A stretch of DNA of 64,000 bases from JAEVLT01 sp050496765 (GTDB lineage: Bacteria > Bacillota > Bacilli > Bacillales > Cytobacillaceae), in NCBI RefSeq assembly GCF_050496765.1, contig NZ_JBNWEO010000013.1, positions 124,001 to 188,000 on the forward strand. The letters run 5' to 3'. Under the pieces are notes generated by a model. That model worked only from the letters and a program-made list of their open reading frames with translations. It made no database searches and was not told the DNA's origin. How positions within the stretch are numbered: the first letter of the stretch is position 1; every line of letters begins with the position of its first letter. The position numbers and the translations under genes were made by a program. Below are positions 17,073-25,295 of this stretch, piece by piece.

Positions 17073-17735
17073 TTAATCCACGATTTTCGTAACCTTCAGC
17101 ACATGGGGAAGCTGCTCGATATCCAACAACACTTGACCGTCAATATTTTGATCGACTTCGATCGTCATTAAGGCAAGTTTGCCTTTTTCTTTACGAGAAA
17201 CTTCCATATGTCCAATGTTGATTTCATATTTAGCCAAAACATTGGAAACTCCCGCAATTGCTCCAAAACGATCATTATGAACAACCAAAATCGCCGGGTG
17301 GTTTCCGGAAAGTTTTAATTCAAATCCATTTAATTCGATAATCTCAACCTTACCGCCGCCAATGGAGATCCCAACAAGCTCGAGTTCACCATTTTCATCC
17401 CCGATCATCACTCTTGCCGTATTCGGGTGCACAGGTACAGCATCTTCTTCAATAAATTGCAGCTTGATTCCTCGCTCTTTGGCAATGGCAATTGATTCAA
17501 TAATCCGCTCGTCGAATGTATCAAAATCTAAAATTCCGCCAATGATGGCCACATCTGTACCATGTCCCCTATAGGTCTTGGCAAATGAGCCGTAGAAAGA
17601 GATATTGGCCCACTTTGGCTCCCGGCCAAACAAGCTTCTTGCGACTCGGCCGATTCTTGCTGCACCAGCCGTATGCGAGCTTGAAGGGCCAATCATAATC
17701 GGTCCGATAATATCAAATACGCTTTTAAATTTCAC
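17073..17735 (-). CDS. sdaAB: L-serine dehydratase, beta subunit
   Basis: This is the second subunit of the iron-sulfur L-serine dehydratase. The 220 residues hold the N-terminal domain with SVFDIIGPIMIGPSSSHTAGA (substrate-binding SSSHT) and a C-terminal ACT domain (about 146-218: AILVVHNDRFGAIAGVSNVLA) that likely senses serine. The start is GTG after GGGGGAAAA. A terminator upstream separates it from fakA, so it should have its own promoter, which I cannot place with confidence. Confidence 0.96.
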   Translation of the reverse strand: MKFKSVFDIIGPIMIGPSSSHTAGAARIGRVARSLFGREPKWANISFYGSFAKTYRGHGTDVAIIGGILDFDTFDERIIESIAIAKERGIKLQFIEEDAVPVHPNTARVMIGDENGELELVGISIGGGKVEIIELNGFELKLSGNHPAILVVHNDRFGAIAGVSNVLAKYEINIGHMEVSRKEKGKLALMTIEVDQNIDGQVLLDIEQLPHVLKVTKIVD

Positions 17736-17811
17736 CGATCTTTTCCCCCAATGAAACGTTTAATTTATCAAAACATATGATTGACACAATTTTTCCAAAA
17801 ATTTTAGGCAT

Positions 17812-17842
17812 AAAAATAGAAGGGATTACCCCCTTCTATTTT
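17812..17842 (-). terminator. Terminator after fakA
   Basis: Perfect 12-base arms AAAATAGAAGGG (17813-17824) and CCCTTCTATTTT (17831-17842) with a 6-base loop, ending in five T on the minus strand. Confidence 0.88.
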
Positions 17843-17851
17843 AGCTGTTCC

Positions 17852-19534
17852 TTATTCGATTGAAAAGATAAATGAGTAAAGCGGCTGCCTGCCATTGTGA
17901 GATTCCACTTCGACGTTTTCAAAGTTCTCCGCAACAAACTGTTCCATTTCCTGAACTTCTTCTTCCGAAACGTCTTCACCTTGGATGATGGTTACAATTT
18001 CTGAATCGTCATCGATCATCTTAGAAAGCAATTCCTGGGCGGTTTGGATTTTTTCTTTTCCTTTAACAACAATCTTGCCCTCTGCAATGCCCATAAAATC
18101 ACCTTTTTCAATTTCAAGTCCATCTATTGTTGTATCACGAACCGCAAAAGTGATTTGACCGGATTTAACATTCTTCAAGGCTGTGATCATTGCAGATTGG
18201 TTGGCCTCAGCTGAAGAACCCGGGTTAAAAGCGAGCAAAGCGGAAAGACCTTGGGGTACCGTCTTTGACGGAATTATATACACTTCTTCTTCGGAAACTT
18301 CAGCGGCCTGTTCCGCAGCCATAATGATGTTTTTATTGTTCGGTAAAATAAAGATTTTTTTCGCATTCACTTCTTTGATGGCTTGCACGATTTCTTCTGT
18401 GCTCGGATTCATCGTCTGACCGCCTTCAATTACCTTATGGGCACCAATGCTTGTAAACAATTCGGCAAGTCCCGACCCCATTGACACTGTAACAATGCCG
18501 TATTCCTGTTTTTCTTTCAGTATTGCTTTTGTTTCCGTTACAAGCGGCGTTTGCGTCTCTCCGACAATATTGGAATGCTGCTGGCGCATGTTTTCAATTT
18601 TAATATGAATCAAGCTTCCATAGCGCTGCCCATAGCTTAACGCTGTTCCCGGCTCCTCTGTGTGAACATGGACTTTAACAAGCTCTTCGTCGGCAACAAC
18701 CAGCAAAGAATCGCCCAGATTACTCAGATCTTGTCGGAAGGTGTCTTCTTTAAAAGGGTTTTTGGCTGCTTTGTCTTTTTCAAATTTGACCATAAATTCA
18801 GTACAGTAGCCAAAGACAATATCTTCTGTATGGATATGGCTTTGCACGTTTTTATGATGTTCAGCGCTGATCAGTTCCTCCATTTTCGGCATCGTATCCG
18901 GGGAATCCGGGAGCTTCTCGCCTGTTAATTCTGCCAGGAACCCTTCATAAACGAAAACCAGACCTTGGCCTCCGCTATCGACGACACCCACTTCCCTTAA
19001 AACGGGCAAAAGTTCAGGCGTGCGCTTTAATGCAGCCTTTGCTTCTTTTAAAACCTCTTCCATCACGATGATAATATCATCTGTTTTTTCACAAGCCTGG
19101 ATCCCTTTTTTCGCTGCATCTTTTGCTACTGTTAAAATGGTACCCTCTACAGGCTTCATCACCGCTTTATAAGCGGTTTCCACACCCGCTTCAAACGCAA
19201 GTGCAAATTCGCTTGCGGAAATGACCGGTTTATTCTCAATTGACTTTGTAAACCCACGGAAAAGCTGGGATAGAATAACGCCTGAATTTCCGCGAGCCCC
19301 CATCAGCAATCCTTTCGAAAGCGCGGCGCCCACTTTACCGATATGCTCCTGTACATTCTGTTGCACTTCCTTAGCACCGGAAGTAATCGATAATTTCATG
19401 TTTGTTCCAGTGTCTCCATCCGGAACAGGAAAGACGTTTAATGCATCAACCATCTGCGCATTGGCAGCTAAATGGTTCGCTCCTTTTATAACCATTTCTG
19501 CAAAACGTTTTCCATCAAGTGCGGTAATTGGCAC
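17852..19534 (-). CDS. fakA: Fatty acid kinase subunit FakA (YloV)
   Basis: FakA phosphorylates fatty acids held by FakB proteins so that exogenous fatty acids enter phospholipid synthesis. The 560-residue protein has an N-terminal DhaL/DAK2 kinase domain (NVFPVPDGDTGTNM near 39-52, GARGNSGVILSQLFRG near 79-94) and a long C-terminal region with GYCTEFMVKFE, EGGQTMNPSTEEIV and FILPNNKNIIMAA. Start is GTG after GGAGG. It is 16 bases downstream of yloU, as in Bacillus. Confidence 0.95.
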   Translation of the reverse strand: MPITALDGKRFAEMVIKGANHLAANAQMVDALNVFPVPDGDTGTNMKLSITSGAKEVQQNVQEHIGKVGAALSKGLLMGARGNSGVILSQLFRGFTKSIENKPVISASEFALAFEAGVETAYKAVMKPVEGTILTVAKDAAKKGIQACEKTDDIIIVMEEVLKEAKAALKRTPELLPVLREVGVVDSGGQGLVFVYEGFLAELTGEKLPDSPDTMPKMEELISAEHHKNVQSHIHTEDIVFGYCTEFMVKFEKDKAAKNPFKEDTFRQDLSNLGDSLLVVADEELVKVHVHTEEPGTALSYGQRYGSLIHIKIENMRQQHSNIVGETQTPLVTETKAILKEKQEYGIVTVSMGSGLAELFTSIGAHKVIEGGQTMNPSTEEIVQAIKEVNAKKIFILPNNKNIIMAAEQAAEVSEEEVYIIPSKTVPQGLSALLAFNPGSSAEANQSAMITALKNVKSGQITFAVRDTTIDGLEIEKGDFMGIAEGKIVVKGKEKIQTAQELLSKMIDDDSEIVTIIQGEDVSEEEVQEMEQFVAENFENVEVESHNGRQPLYSFIFSIE

Positions 19535-19550
19535 AAAAATTTCCTCCTCA

Positions 19551-19913
19551 CTACGAGTTCATCACGCGAACTCCCTGAACGTATATATTCACCGAGTCAA
19601 CGGCAAGTCCGACAGTTTTGTCGAGGGTGTATTTCACCTTTGATTGAACGTTGTGGGCAACTTCCGAAATTTTTGTTCCATAGCTGACAATGATATACAT
19701 ATCAATATGTACTTCCTCGTTTTGCTGGCGAACAATAACACCCCGAGTAAAATTTTCTTTCCGCAAAATTTCTGTAAGCCCATCTTTAATTTGATTCTTA
19801 GAAGCCATACCGACGATTCCATAACAATCAACTGCCGCACCACCGGCGATGGTGGCAATCACTTCATTTGAAATATCAATTTGTCCGAACTTTGTTTGCA
19901 ACTCAATGGACAT
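19551..19913 (-). CDS. yloU: Asp23/Gls24 family protein YloU
   Basis: A 120-residue Asp23/Gls24 (DUF322) family protein; members are envelope-stress associated, and this paralog is linked to fakA. It starts MSIELQTKFGQIDISNEVIA and carries AGGAAVDCYGIVGMASKNQIKDG and DMYIIVSYGTKISEVAHNVQ. GGGGGAACGATTC precedes the ATG at 19913; the extra upstream codons are not supported. It diverges from rpmB across about 290 bases. Confidence 0.93.
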   Translation of the reverse strand: MSIELQTKFGQIDISNEVIATIAGGAAVDCYGIVGMASKNQIKDGLTEILRKENFTRGVIVRQQNEEVHIDMYIIVSYGTKISEVAHNVQSKVKYTLDKTVGLAVDSVNIYVQGVRVMNS

Positions 19914-20063
19914 GAATCGTTCCCCCTTTGGAAAATGCTTCTTGGTTACAGCCATTTTACTATAGTCACTTCAATTTTAAAAGTCTCTACTTGCCTGCTT
20001 CTATTCAGCAGGAAACTTCGTGCAATGTCAAGGCTTTTTTCTTGAAAGCTTTGTGTTCAACTA

Positions 20064-20092
20064 TTGCAAACTATTTAGGAGTGTGATAAATT
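20064..20092 (+). promoter_or_regulatory. Candidate sigma-A promoter for rpmB
   Basis: TTGCAA (20064-20069), 17-base spacer, TAAATT (20087-20092) preceded by TG at 20084-20085. It would give a leader of roughly 100 bases before rpmB. The -10 is weak. Confidence 0.45.
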
Positions 20093-20204
20093 ATTAAGGT
20101 ATCTTTAGGACAGAAAATATGGTTAAAGCCATTTTTCTTTTTAAACAGATGATTCCATGTCAGTTAAAGCATGACAGCTTTTGGTTTGTAAGGAGGGAAA
20201 AGAT

Positions 20205-20393
20205 ATGCCACGCAAATGTGTCGTTACAGGTAAAAAAACAACAAGCGGCAACTCACGTTCTCACGCTATGAATGCCAATAAGCGTACATGGGGTGCGAAC
20301 CTTCAAAAAGTACGTATTCTAGTTGATGGAAAACCTAAGCGTGTTTGGGTTTCCGCAAGAGCGCTAAGATCCGGTAAAGTAGAACGCGTCTAA
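20205..20393 (+). CDS. rpmB: Ribosomal protein L28 (bL28)
   Basis: Large-subunit protein L28, 62 residues, starting MPRKCVVTGKKTTSGNSRSH and ending SARALRSGKVERV, nearly identical in form to B. subtilis L28. It has only one cysteine and so is the zinc-free type. AGGAGGGAAAAGAT precedes the ATG at 20205; an upstream extension is not supported. It is one of only two plus-strand genes, is transcribed alone, diverges from yloU and ends at a strong terminator. Confidence 0.98.
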   Translation: MPRKCVVTGKKTTSGNSRSHAMNANKRTWGANLQKVRILVDGKPKRVWVSARALRSGKVERV

Positions 20394-20400
20394 GCGTATC

Positions 20401-20432
20401 AAAAGACATCCTATCAAAAGGATGTCTTTTTT
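20401..20432 (+). terminator. Terminator after rpmB
   Basis: Perfect 12-base arms AAAAGACATCCT (20401-20412) and AGGATGTCTTTT (20419-20430), 6-base loop, six T at the end. Confidence 0.9.
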
Positions 20433-20500
20433 AATGAAAGATGTTGGACAATTCATAGGGACTGCCAATGTTTTTGATTGAGCGGTAACAAAAGGGTTCC

Positions 20501-20526
20501 AAAAAAAAAAACACCCTTAAAGGGTG
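20501..20526 (-). terminator. Terminator after spoVM
   Basis: Read on minus, a short hairpin (CACCCTT against AAGGGTG, 20512-20526) is followed by eleven T. It faces the rpmB terminator and ends the small spoVM transcript. Confidence 0.85.
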
Positions 20527-20584
20527 CGAAATGATCATTTTTGAAAGGTTGTCTGTCTCTCTGGCAAACAGATGCCCAAGCGCT

Positions 20585-20668
20585 CTATTCGTTTTTCTTA
20601 AATGCTCCTATCATCGCCCGGACAAGTCCACCAAGAAATCGCGGCAGTTTAATCGTATAAAATTTCAT
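20585..20668 (-). CDS. spoVM: Stage V sporulation protein M
   Basis: A 27-residue amphipathic helix protein, MKFYTIKLPRFLGGLVRAMI followed by GAFKKNE, almost the same as B. subtilis SpoVM (26 residues). SpoVM recognises the convex forespore membrane and anchors SpoIVA to start coat assembly. Pro9 and the basic-hydrophobic pattern needed for curvature sensing are kept. GAGGAGGG lies seven bases upstream. It sits between thiN and rpmB, its normal place, and has its own terminator. It is easily missed because of its size. Confidence 0.95.
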   Translation of the reverse strand: MKFYTIKLPRFLGGLVRAMIGAFKKNE

Positions 20669-20764
20669 ACTGTCCCTCCTCACCATCTCAAACGAAGCTC
20701 GAAAACTTTTTTGTTCCCCTACACAGCATATTCAAAGAATAGAAATAAGTACTAAAAATATGGC

Positions 20765-20788
20765 TATGTGGTTGATTTTGCTCATTAT
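20765..20788 (-). promoter_or_regulatory. Possible sigma-E promoter for spoVM
   Basis: On minus, ATA (20786-20788) lies 17 bases before CATAGCCAT (-10 beginning at 20768), the form of mother-cell sigma-E promoters. SpoVM is known to be sigma-E dependent in B. subtilis. The -10 is only a partial match. Confidence 0.35.
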
Positions 20789-20862
20789 AACCATGAGAGC
20801 GGAAAAGAGTGCCTGGAGCGGAAATCAACAGCAAATAAAGCATAGCCTAAATGAAAGAAAGC

Positions 20863-21513
20863 TTAAGAATCACTGCTTCTTATCACTAATAATATGCCTT
20901 CTGAAAACGAAAAAGTACCACAATTGCTAATAAGTTCGTTACTAATACATAGTGTGGAACCGAGCGGAATATGACAGTCATTTAATGGATACTTGAATCC
21001 ATCAAGCGTTAATCCTTCAACCGCCCCCCCTACAGGAACAAATGAAACATAATGATATCGGCTGTTTTTCTTTAACGAATGCTTTCCAGGTCCTTTTAAA
21101 AATACGATATTGGATCGATCAATCATGAAAACTTCTTTCGATATTCCAGATAAAACCGGTTTTGTTAATAACTGAACATTTGCAAAAAAATGGTCAAGCC
21201 TCCCGCCCGTTGCGCCAAATAGTTGAATTCTATCGGCCTCTTGATCAAGCGCCCAGTTAAGCGCAAGTTCCATATCTGTTTCATCCTTTTCCGGCTTAAA
21301 CCGGCAGAGCTTGGATACCTTTGCTTCAATTTCACGCAGTTCTTCTTGTGAAACCGAATCAAAATCACCAAACGCGATATGCGGCTGGATACCCCTCTGA
21401 ATTAATGTGAACACACCGCGATCGACGCCAATCCATAAACAGCCGTTTTGATTATATTCAGCTAGATTTGGCAAAAGCTCCTGCGGGCCCCCTGCTAAAA
21501 TATTAATAATCAA
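20863..21513 (-). CDS. thiN: Thiamine pyrophosphokinase
   Basis: ThiN converts thiamine to thiamine pyrophosphate using ATP. The 216-residue protein has GVDRGVFTLIQRGI, GDFDSVS and the family signature KDETDMELALNWAL with acidic metal ligands, then a C-terminal beta domain. Upstream codons are open, but a TTG at 21513 after GGAAGGGTG yields the expected start MIINILAGGP; a GTG at 21525 touches the box directly. It is separated from rpe by an unusual palindromic element. Confidence 0.93.
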   Translation of the reverse strand: MIINILAGGPQELLPNLAEYNQNGCLWIGVDRGVFTLIQRGIQPHIAFGDFDSVSQEELREIEAKVSKLCRFKPEKDETDMELALNWALDQEADRIQLFGATGGRLDHFFANVQLLTKPVLSGISKEVFMIDRSNIVFLKGPGKHSLKKNSRYHYVSFVPVGGAVEGLTLDGFKYPLNDCHIPLGSTLCISNELISNCGTFSFSEGILLVIRSSDS

Positions 21514-21581
21514 TGACGTCGACACCCTTCCAATTTTGAAATAAAAAAAACCGGCCGCAAGCCAGCTTTTATTCCGCATAA

Positions 21582-21717
21582 CGGGCAGTAAACCCCCACC
21601 TCGAGGAGTAAAGCAATCAAAGAAGCAAGGTTGGGGATAACTGCCTGTAAAAGTCCGATTGATTCAACTAACAATCAGGGGGGATGGAAAAACTCCTCCA
21701 TTGATTGAAGTTTCACC
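21582..21717 (-). repeat. Two-hairpin palindromic element between rpe and thiN
   Basis: This stretch has no gene but strong pairing. Arms 21582-21600 and 21629-21646 pair (GGCAGT against ACTGCC, CCCCCACC against GGTTGGGG) around a 28-base loop. A second imperfect hairpin spans 21672-21707 (CAATCA against TGATTG). GATTG at 21657-21661 could pair with CAATC at 21672-21676 instead. It begins right at the rpe stop. It could be a small non-autonomous repeat or a structured leader of thiN; no conserved TPP riboswitch core is visible. Confidence 0.5.
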
Positions 21718-22362
21718 TTATCCCCTTATTGCAGCTATTGCCCCGGCGCGGTCTTTTTCGTTGTATATCGCTGATCCAGCGACGAGCACGGTTGCCCCCG
21801 CTTCAACACAGAGCTTTGCTGTCATAGCATTTACTCCGCCATCCACCTCGATTTCAAGTGCTGGATTCTTTTCTTTTGCCATTTCTTTTACTTGGTAAAT
21901 TTTCGTCAATATTTCTGGAATAAACTTCTGACCGCCAAAGCCTGGATTGACGGACATTACCAACACCATATCCACATCTCTGATGACATGCTGAAGCGAA
22001 TCAACCGGCGTCGCCGGGTTTAGTACCACTCCGGCCTTAACACCGAAAGACCGGATATAGTGAATGGTTCGATGCAAATGCCGGCAGGCTTCCACGTGAA
22101 CGGTAATATAATCAGCACCCGCTTTGGCAAATGCTTCAATATAGTGATCAGGGTTTTCAATCATCAGGTGAACATCGAGCGGAAGCTTCGTAATCGGGCG
22201 AATGGCTTCGACGACCAATGGGCCAATCGTAATATTCGGGACGAAATGACCATCCATGACGTCAACATGAATGAAATCCGCTCCCCCTTTTTCAACGTCT
22301 GCAATTTCCTCACCTAATTTTGCAAAATCGGCTGAAAGGATAGAAGGTGCAATTTTTACCAT
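21718..22362 (-). CDS. rpe: Ribulose-phosphate 3-epimerase
   Basis: Rpe interconverts ribulose 5-phosphate and xylulose 5-phosphate in the pentose phosphate pathway. The 214-residue TIM barrel shows IAPSILSADFAKL, HVDVMDGHFVPNIT, LDVHLMIENPD, VNPGFGGQKF and EVDGGVN, which include the metal-binding His and Asp residues. CGAGGT precedes the ATG, three bases after the rsgA stop, so the two are co-translated. Confidence 0.97.
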   Translation of the reverse strand: MVKIAPSILSADFAKLGEEIADVEKGGADFIHVDVMDGHFVPNITIGPLVVEAIRPITKLPLDVHLMIENPDHYIEAFAKAGADYITVHVEACRHLHRTIHYIRSFGVKAGVVLNPATPVDSLQHVIRDVDMVLVMSVNPGFGGQKFIPEILTKIYQVKEMAKEKNPALEIEVDGGVNAMTAKLCVEAGATVLVAGSAIYNEKDRAGAIAAIRG

Positions 22363-22365
22363 ACT

Positions 22366-23247
22366 TTAGTACCTCGGCTTTCTCTCTTTAATTTCCCTTA
22401 AAAAATCAAGATAATGGTCATAGCGGTAAGGCTGGATATCACCTGTCTGTACCCCAGCTTTGACTGCGCATTTCGGCTCTTTCAAATGGAGGCAGCCGCG
22501 AAATTTGCACTGTTCACTTGCCTTTTGCAATTCGGGAAAGCAAGCACTTAACTGTTCTGCTTCAATATCAAGCAATTCTAAACTGCTAAAACCAGGAGTA
22601 TCAGCCACCAAGCCATTTCCGACCGGTAGTAGTTCGACATGTCTGGTGGTGTGTTTGCCTCGGCCAAGATGGGTAGAAATATCACTTGTTTTCAAAGCTA
22701 GATCAGGCTTTAATGCATTTAGCAGCGAAGACTTCCCGACGCCCGACTGCCCGGCAAAAACCGATATTTTTCCATCCAAGTAAGGCAGCAGACGATCGAT
22801 GCCCATCCCTTTTTCTGATGAAGTAAGCACAACCTCATAGCCAATCGCTTCGTATTGATTCGCATATGCCTTAATGACTCCCTCTGCTTCTGCCGAAAGC
22901 AAATCCATTTTGGTTAGGCAGATGACCGGCTGGATGTGATTAAATTCGACAAGAACTAAAAAACGGTCCAACAGTACTGTACTGAAATCAGGCTCAACCG
23001 CAGAAGAAATTAAGATCGCCTGATCAATATTGGCGACTGGCGGTCTGAGTAATTCATTTTTTCTCTCCTTGATTTCGAGGATATAGCCTTCCTGTTCATT
23101 TTCTGCTTGAAAAATAACATTGTCTCCGACAAGCGGGCTGATCTTTTGCTTGCGAAATACACCTCTGCCGCGGCATTGGTACACTTTTCCACGGTCAAAC
23201 ACATAGTAAAAACCGCTAAGTGCTTTAATAATTTTCCCTTCGGGCAT
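22366..23247 (-). CDS. rsgA: Ribosome small-subunit GTPase RsgA (CpgA)
   Basis: RsgA is a circularly permuted GTPase that checks late 30S assembly. The 293 residues have an N-terminal OB fold (about 1-70), then the permuted order G4 TKMD (112-115), G1 GQSGVGKS (166-173), G3 DTPG (216-219), and a zinc site with Cys247, Cys252, His254 and Cys260. The ATG at 23247 follows GAGGGGAG; the open extension upstream is dropped. It lies between prkC and rpe; in B. subtilis CpgA is a PrkC/PrpC substrate. Confidence 0.97.
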   Translation of the reverse strand: MPEGKIIKALSGFYYVFDRGKVYQCRGRGVFRKQKISPLVGDNVIFQAENEQEGYILEIKERKNELLRPPVANIDQAILISSAVEPDFSTVLLDRFLVLVEFNHIQPVICLTKMDLLSAEAEGVIKAYANQYEAIGYEVVLTSSEKGMGIDRLLPYLDGKISVFAGQSGVGKSSLLNALKPDLALKTSDISTHLGRGKHTTRHVELLPVGNGLVADTPGFSSLELLDIEAEQLSACFPELQKASEQCKFRGCLHLKEPKCAVKAGVQTGDIQPYRYDHYLDFLREIKERKPRY

Positions 23248-23336
23248 AACCACACTCCCCTCAAGAATACCGAAAGGGCAGTCCAACGCTGCCACCTCGG
23301 TTCATTGTTTTTCCAAATCCGAAACAACCATCAACC

Positions 23337-25295
23337 TTAAGGATTTGGATTTGCAGGGTTAACGGTCTCATCGATAATCACTTTGCCGTCGCGCATAACC
23401 CTGTATCCAGCCTCTGCACCATCTTGAACCTGGAGCTCAATTGTCTTTTTAATCGTTTCGGTAATGTAAATTGTTTCCGTCGGTTCAGTCAAATTGTGGT
23501 TCATATCTTCGATAAAGATTTGTACCTCCTGTGGCTTTCCTTGTGCCGCCTGGGCATCGTATGGAATCGTTAATTCTTTCACAACTTTCTGCGGCGGGGT
23601 TGGTGCTTTTCCTTTTGAAATGGTCACCGTTACTTTATCCCCTTTTTGAAGCTCTGTCCCTGGGGCAGGGGATTGCGAGATCACCATTCCCTCTGGAACC
23701 GTATCACTGTAATCTTGCTTTGACGTATCAATCGACAATCCCGAAGCACTGGCGTAATCCTGCACACCTTTTAAGCTATATTCTGTTAAGTCCTTTAAAG
23801 CAATTTTCGGCGGCCCCTTGCTTACTTTAAATTCCAAAACGGTGTATTCAGGTACAATCTTTTTTCCGGCAGGAGGATTTTGTTCTGTAATCGTCCCCGG
23901 ATCACTGTCACTATAAACCTCTGTTTTTTTAATATCTTTATATTTTTGGGATTCCAACATTTTGAAAACATCATCGTATTGGCGCCCTCTGTAATCGGAA
24001 AGTTCGATTTTCTCTTTGCCTGCGCTCGTGTAAATATCAATGGAAGATCCTTCTTTTGCCGTCACCCCCGCATTAGGGTCTGTCCGAATCACTTTTCCTT
24101 TTGGAATGGTTTCATCGGTGATGTTATTCGTTTGCCCAATTTTAAAACCTTTAGACGCAAGCAGGGCAACGGCATCATCGAAATTTTTTCCGCTTACATC
24201 AGGTATTTTCACATCTTTCGGTGTGAGCATGCTTGGCAATACCGTTACCGTAAGAATCCCAAGAAGTGCCAAAATAGCAAAAATCGAAACAAGGACAATC
24301 GGCCATTTTTTCCGTTTTTTCTTTGCCTTTTTTCCCTTTTCTTGTTCTTGCTTATCTGAATGATGGACAATCGTTTCATCCAGATTTTTCAAAGGCCGGT
24401 CATTTGTAATGACAGGAATAGCTTTTGTTGCTTCATCGTCGACCGGAATTTGAAATTTCGGTTCATCCAATCGCTCCGGATCCAATGCTGTCCGCAAGTC
24501 TTCATCCATTTCATCCACGCTATTGTAGCGATGAAATGGATCCTTGGCTGTTGCTTTTAAGACAATATTTTCAACACTCTGCGGAATTGCAGGATTCCAC
24601 CTTCTGACAGATGGCGTTTCCGATTGCAGATGTTTTAAAGCAATCGATACCGCCGATTCACCTGAAAATGGAAGCCTTCCTGTCAACAACTCAAACATGA
24701 CAATTCCCAATGAATAAATGTCTGACTTTTTGTTGGCCATCCCGCCGCGAGCTTGTTCTGGCGACAAATAATGAACCGACCCGAGCACGGAGTTTGTTTG
24801 GGTTATACTTGTTGCACTTAATGCCATGGCAATCCCAAAATCGGTGATTTTCACCGTTCCGTTTGCATCAACTAAAATATTATGCGGTTTAATGTCACGA
24901 TGGACAATGTGATTTTGATGGGCATGTGAGATCGCTGAAGTCAGCTGTCTCATAATATTGATCGTTTTTTCCACTCCCACTGGAGAGTTTTGCAGTATGT
25001 ATTGTTTCAATGTTTGGCCATCTACATGCTCCATGACAATATAATAAAGATCGTCCTCTTCGCCGACATCGTAAATATTGACAATATTGGGATGGTTCAA
25101 ACTTGTGGCCGACTGTGCTTCCCTGCGAAAGCGGCGGATAAATTCTTCATCATTCGTTAAATCAAGCCTGAGCATTTTAACGGCAACATTTCGGTCAAGA
25201 ATCATGTCGTGCGCCAAATAGACATTGGCCATCCCGCCGCCGCCAATCAAATCTAAAATTTTATACCTTCCGCTTATTCGTCTTCCAATCATCAT
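23337..25295 (-). CDS. prkC: PASTA-domain serine/threonine kinase PrkC
   Basis: PrkC is a membrane kinase that senses peptidoglycan fragments and promotes germination and stationary-phase signalling. The 652-residue protein has a cytoplasmic kinase domain (glycine loop IGGGGMANVY 17-26, Lys40, HRDIKPHN 132-139, DFG 152-154), a basic linker KGKKAKKKRKK, one transmembrane helix (331-353) and three PASTA repeats followed by a C-terminal beta domain outside the cell. The ATG overlaps the prpC stop by four bases. Confidence 0.97.
   Translation of the reverse strand: MMIGRRISGRYKILDLIGGGGMANVYLAHDMILDRNVAVKMLRLDLTNDEEFIRRFRREAQSATSLNHPNIVNIYDVGEEDDLYYIVMEHVDGQTLKQYILQNSPVGVEKTINIMRQLTSAISHAHQNHIVHRDIKPHNILVDANGTVKITDFGIAMALSATSITQTNSVLGSVHYLSPEQARGGMANKKSDIYSLGIVMFELLTGRLPFSGESAVSIALKHLQSETPSVRRWNPAIPQSVENIVLKATAKDPFHRYNSVDEMDEDLRTALDPERLDEPKFQIPVDDEATKAIPVITNDRPLKNLDETIVHHSDKQEQEKGKKAKKKRKKWPIVLVSIFAILALLGILTVTVLPSMLTPKDVKIPDVSGKNFDDAVALLASKGFKIGQTNNITDETIPKGKVIRTDPNAGVTAKEGSSIDIYTSAGKEKIELSDYRGRQYDDVFKMLESQKYKDIKKTEVYSDSDPGTITEQNPPAGKKIVPEYTVLEFKVSKGPPKIALKDLTEYSLKGVQDYASASGLSIDTSKQDYSDTVPEGMVISQSPAPGTELQKGDKVTVTISKGKAPTPPQKVVKELTIPYDAQAAQGKPQEVQIFIEDMNHNLTEPTETIYITETIKKTIELQVQDGAEAGYRVMRDGKVIIDETVNPANPNP

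Noticed and set aside
19989..20010. CCTGCT/AGCAGG hairpin between yloU and rpmB
   Set aside because: Six-base arms with no T run on either strand; too weak for a terminator and no operator family recognised.
21580..21717. Possible TPP riboswitch before thiN
   Set aside because: The conserved thi-box segments (CTGAGA and the downstream pyrophosphate-binding core) are not seen.
23880..24359. Plus-strand open frame of 159 codons opposite prkC
   Set aside because: It mirrors the PASTA and transmembrane coding region of prkC and has no start signals.
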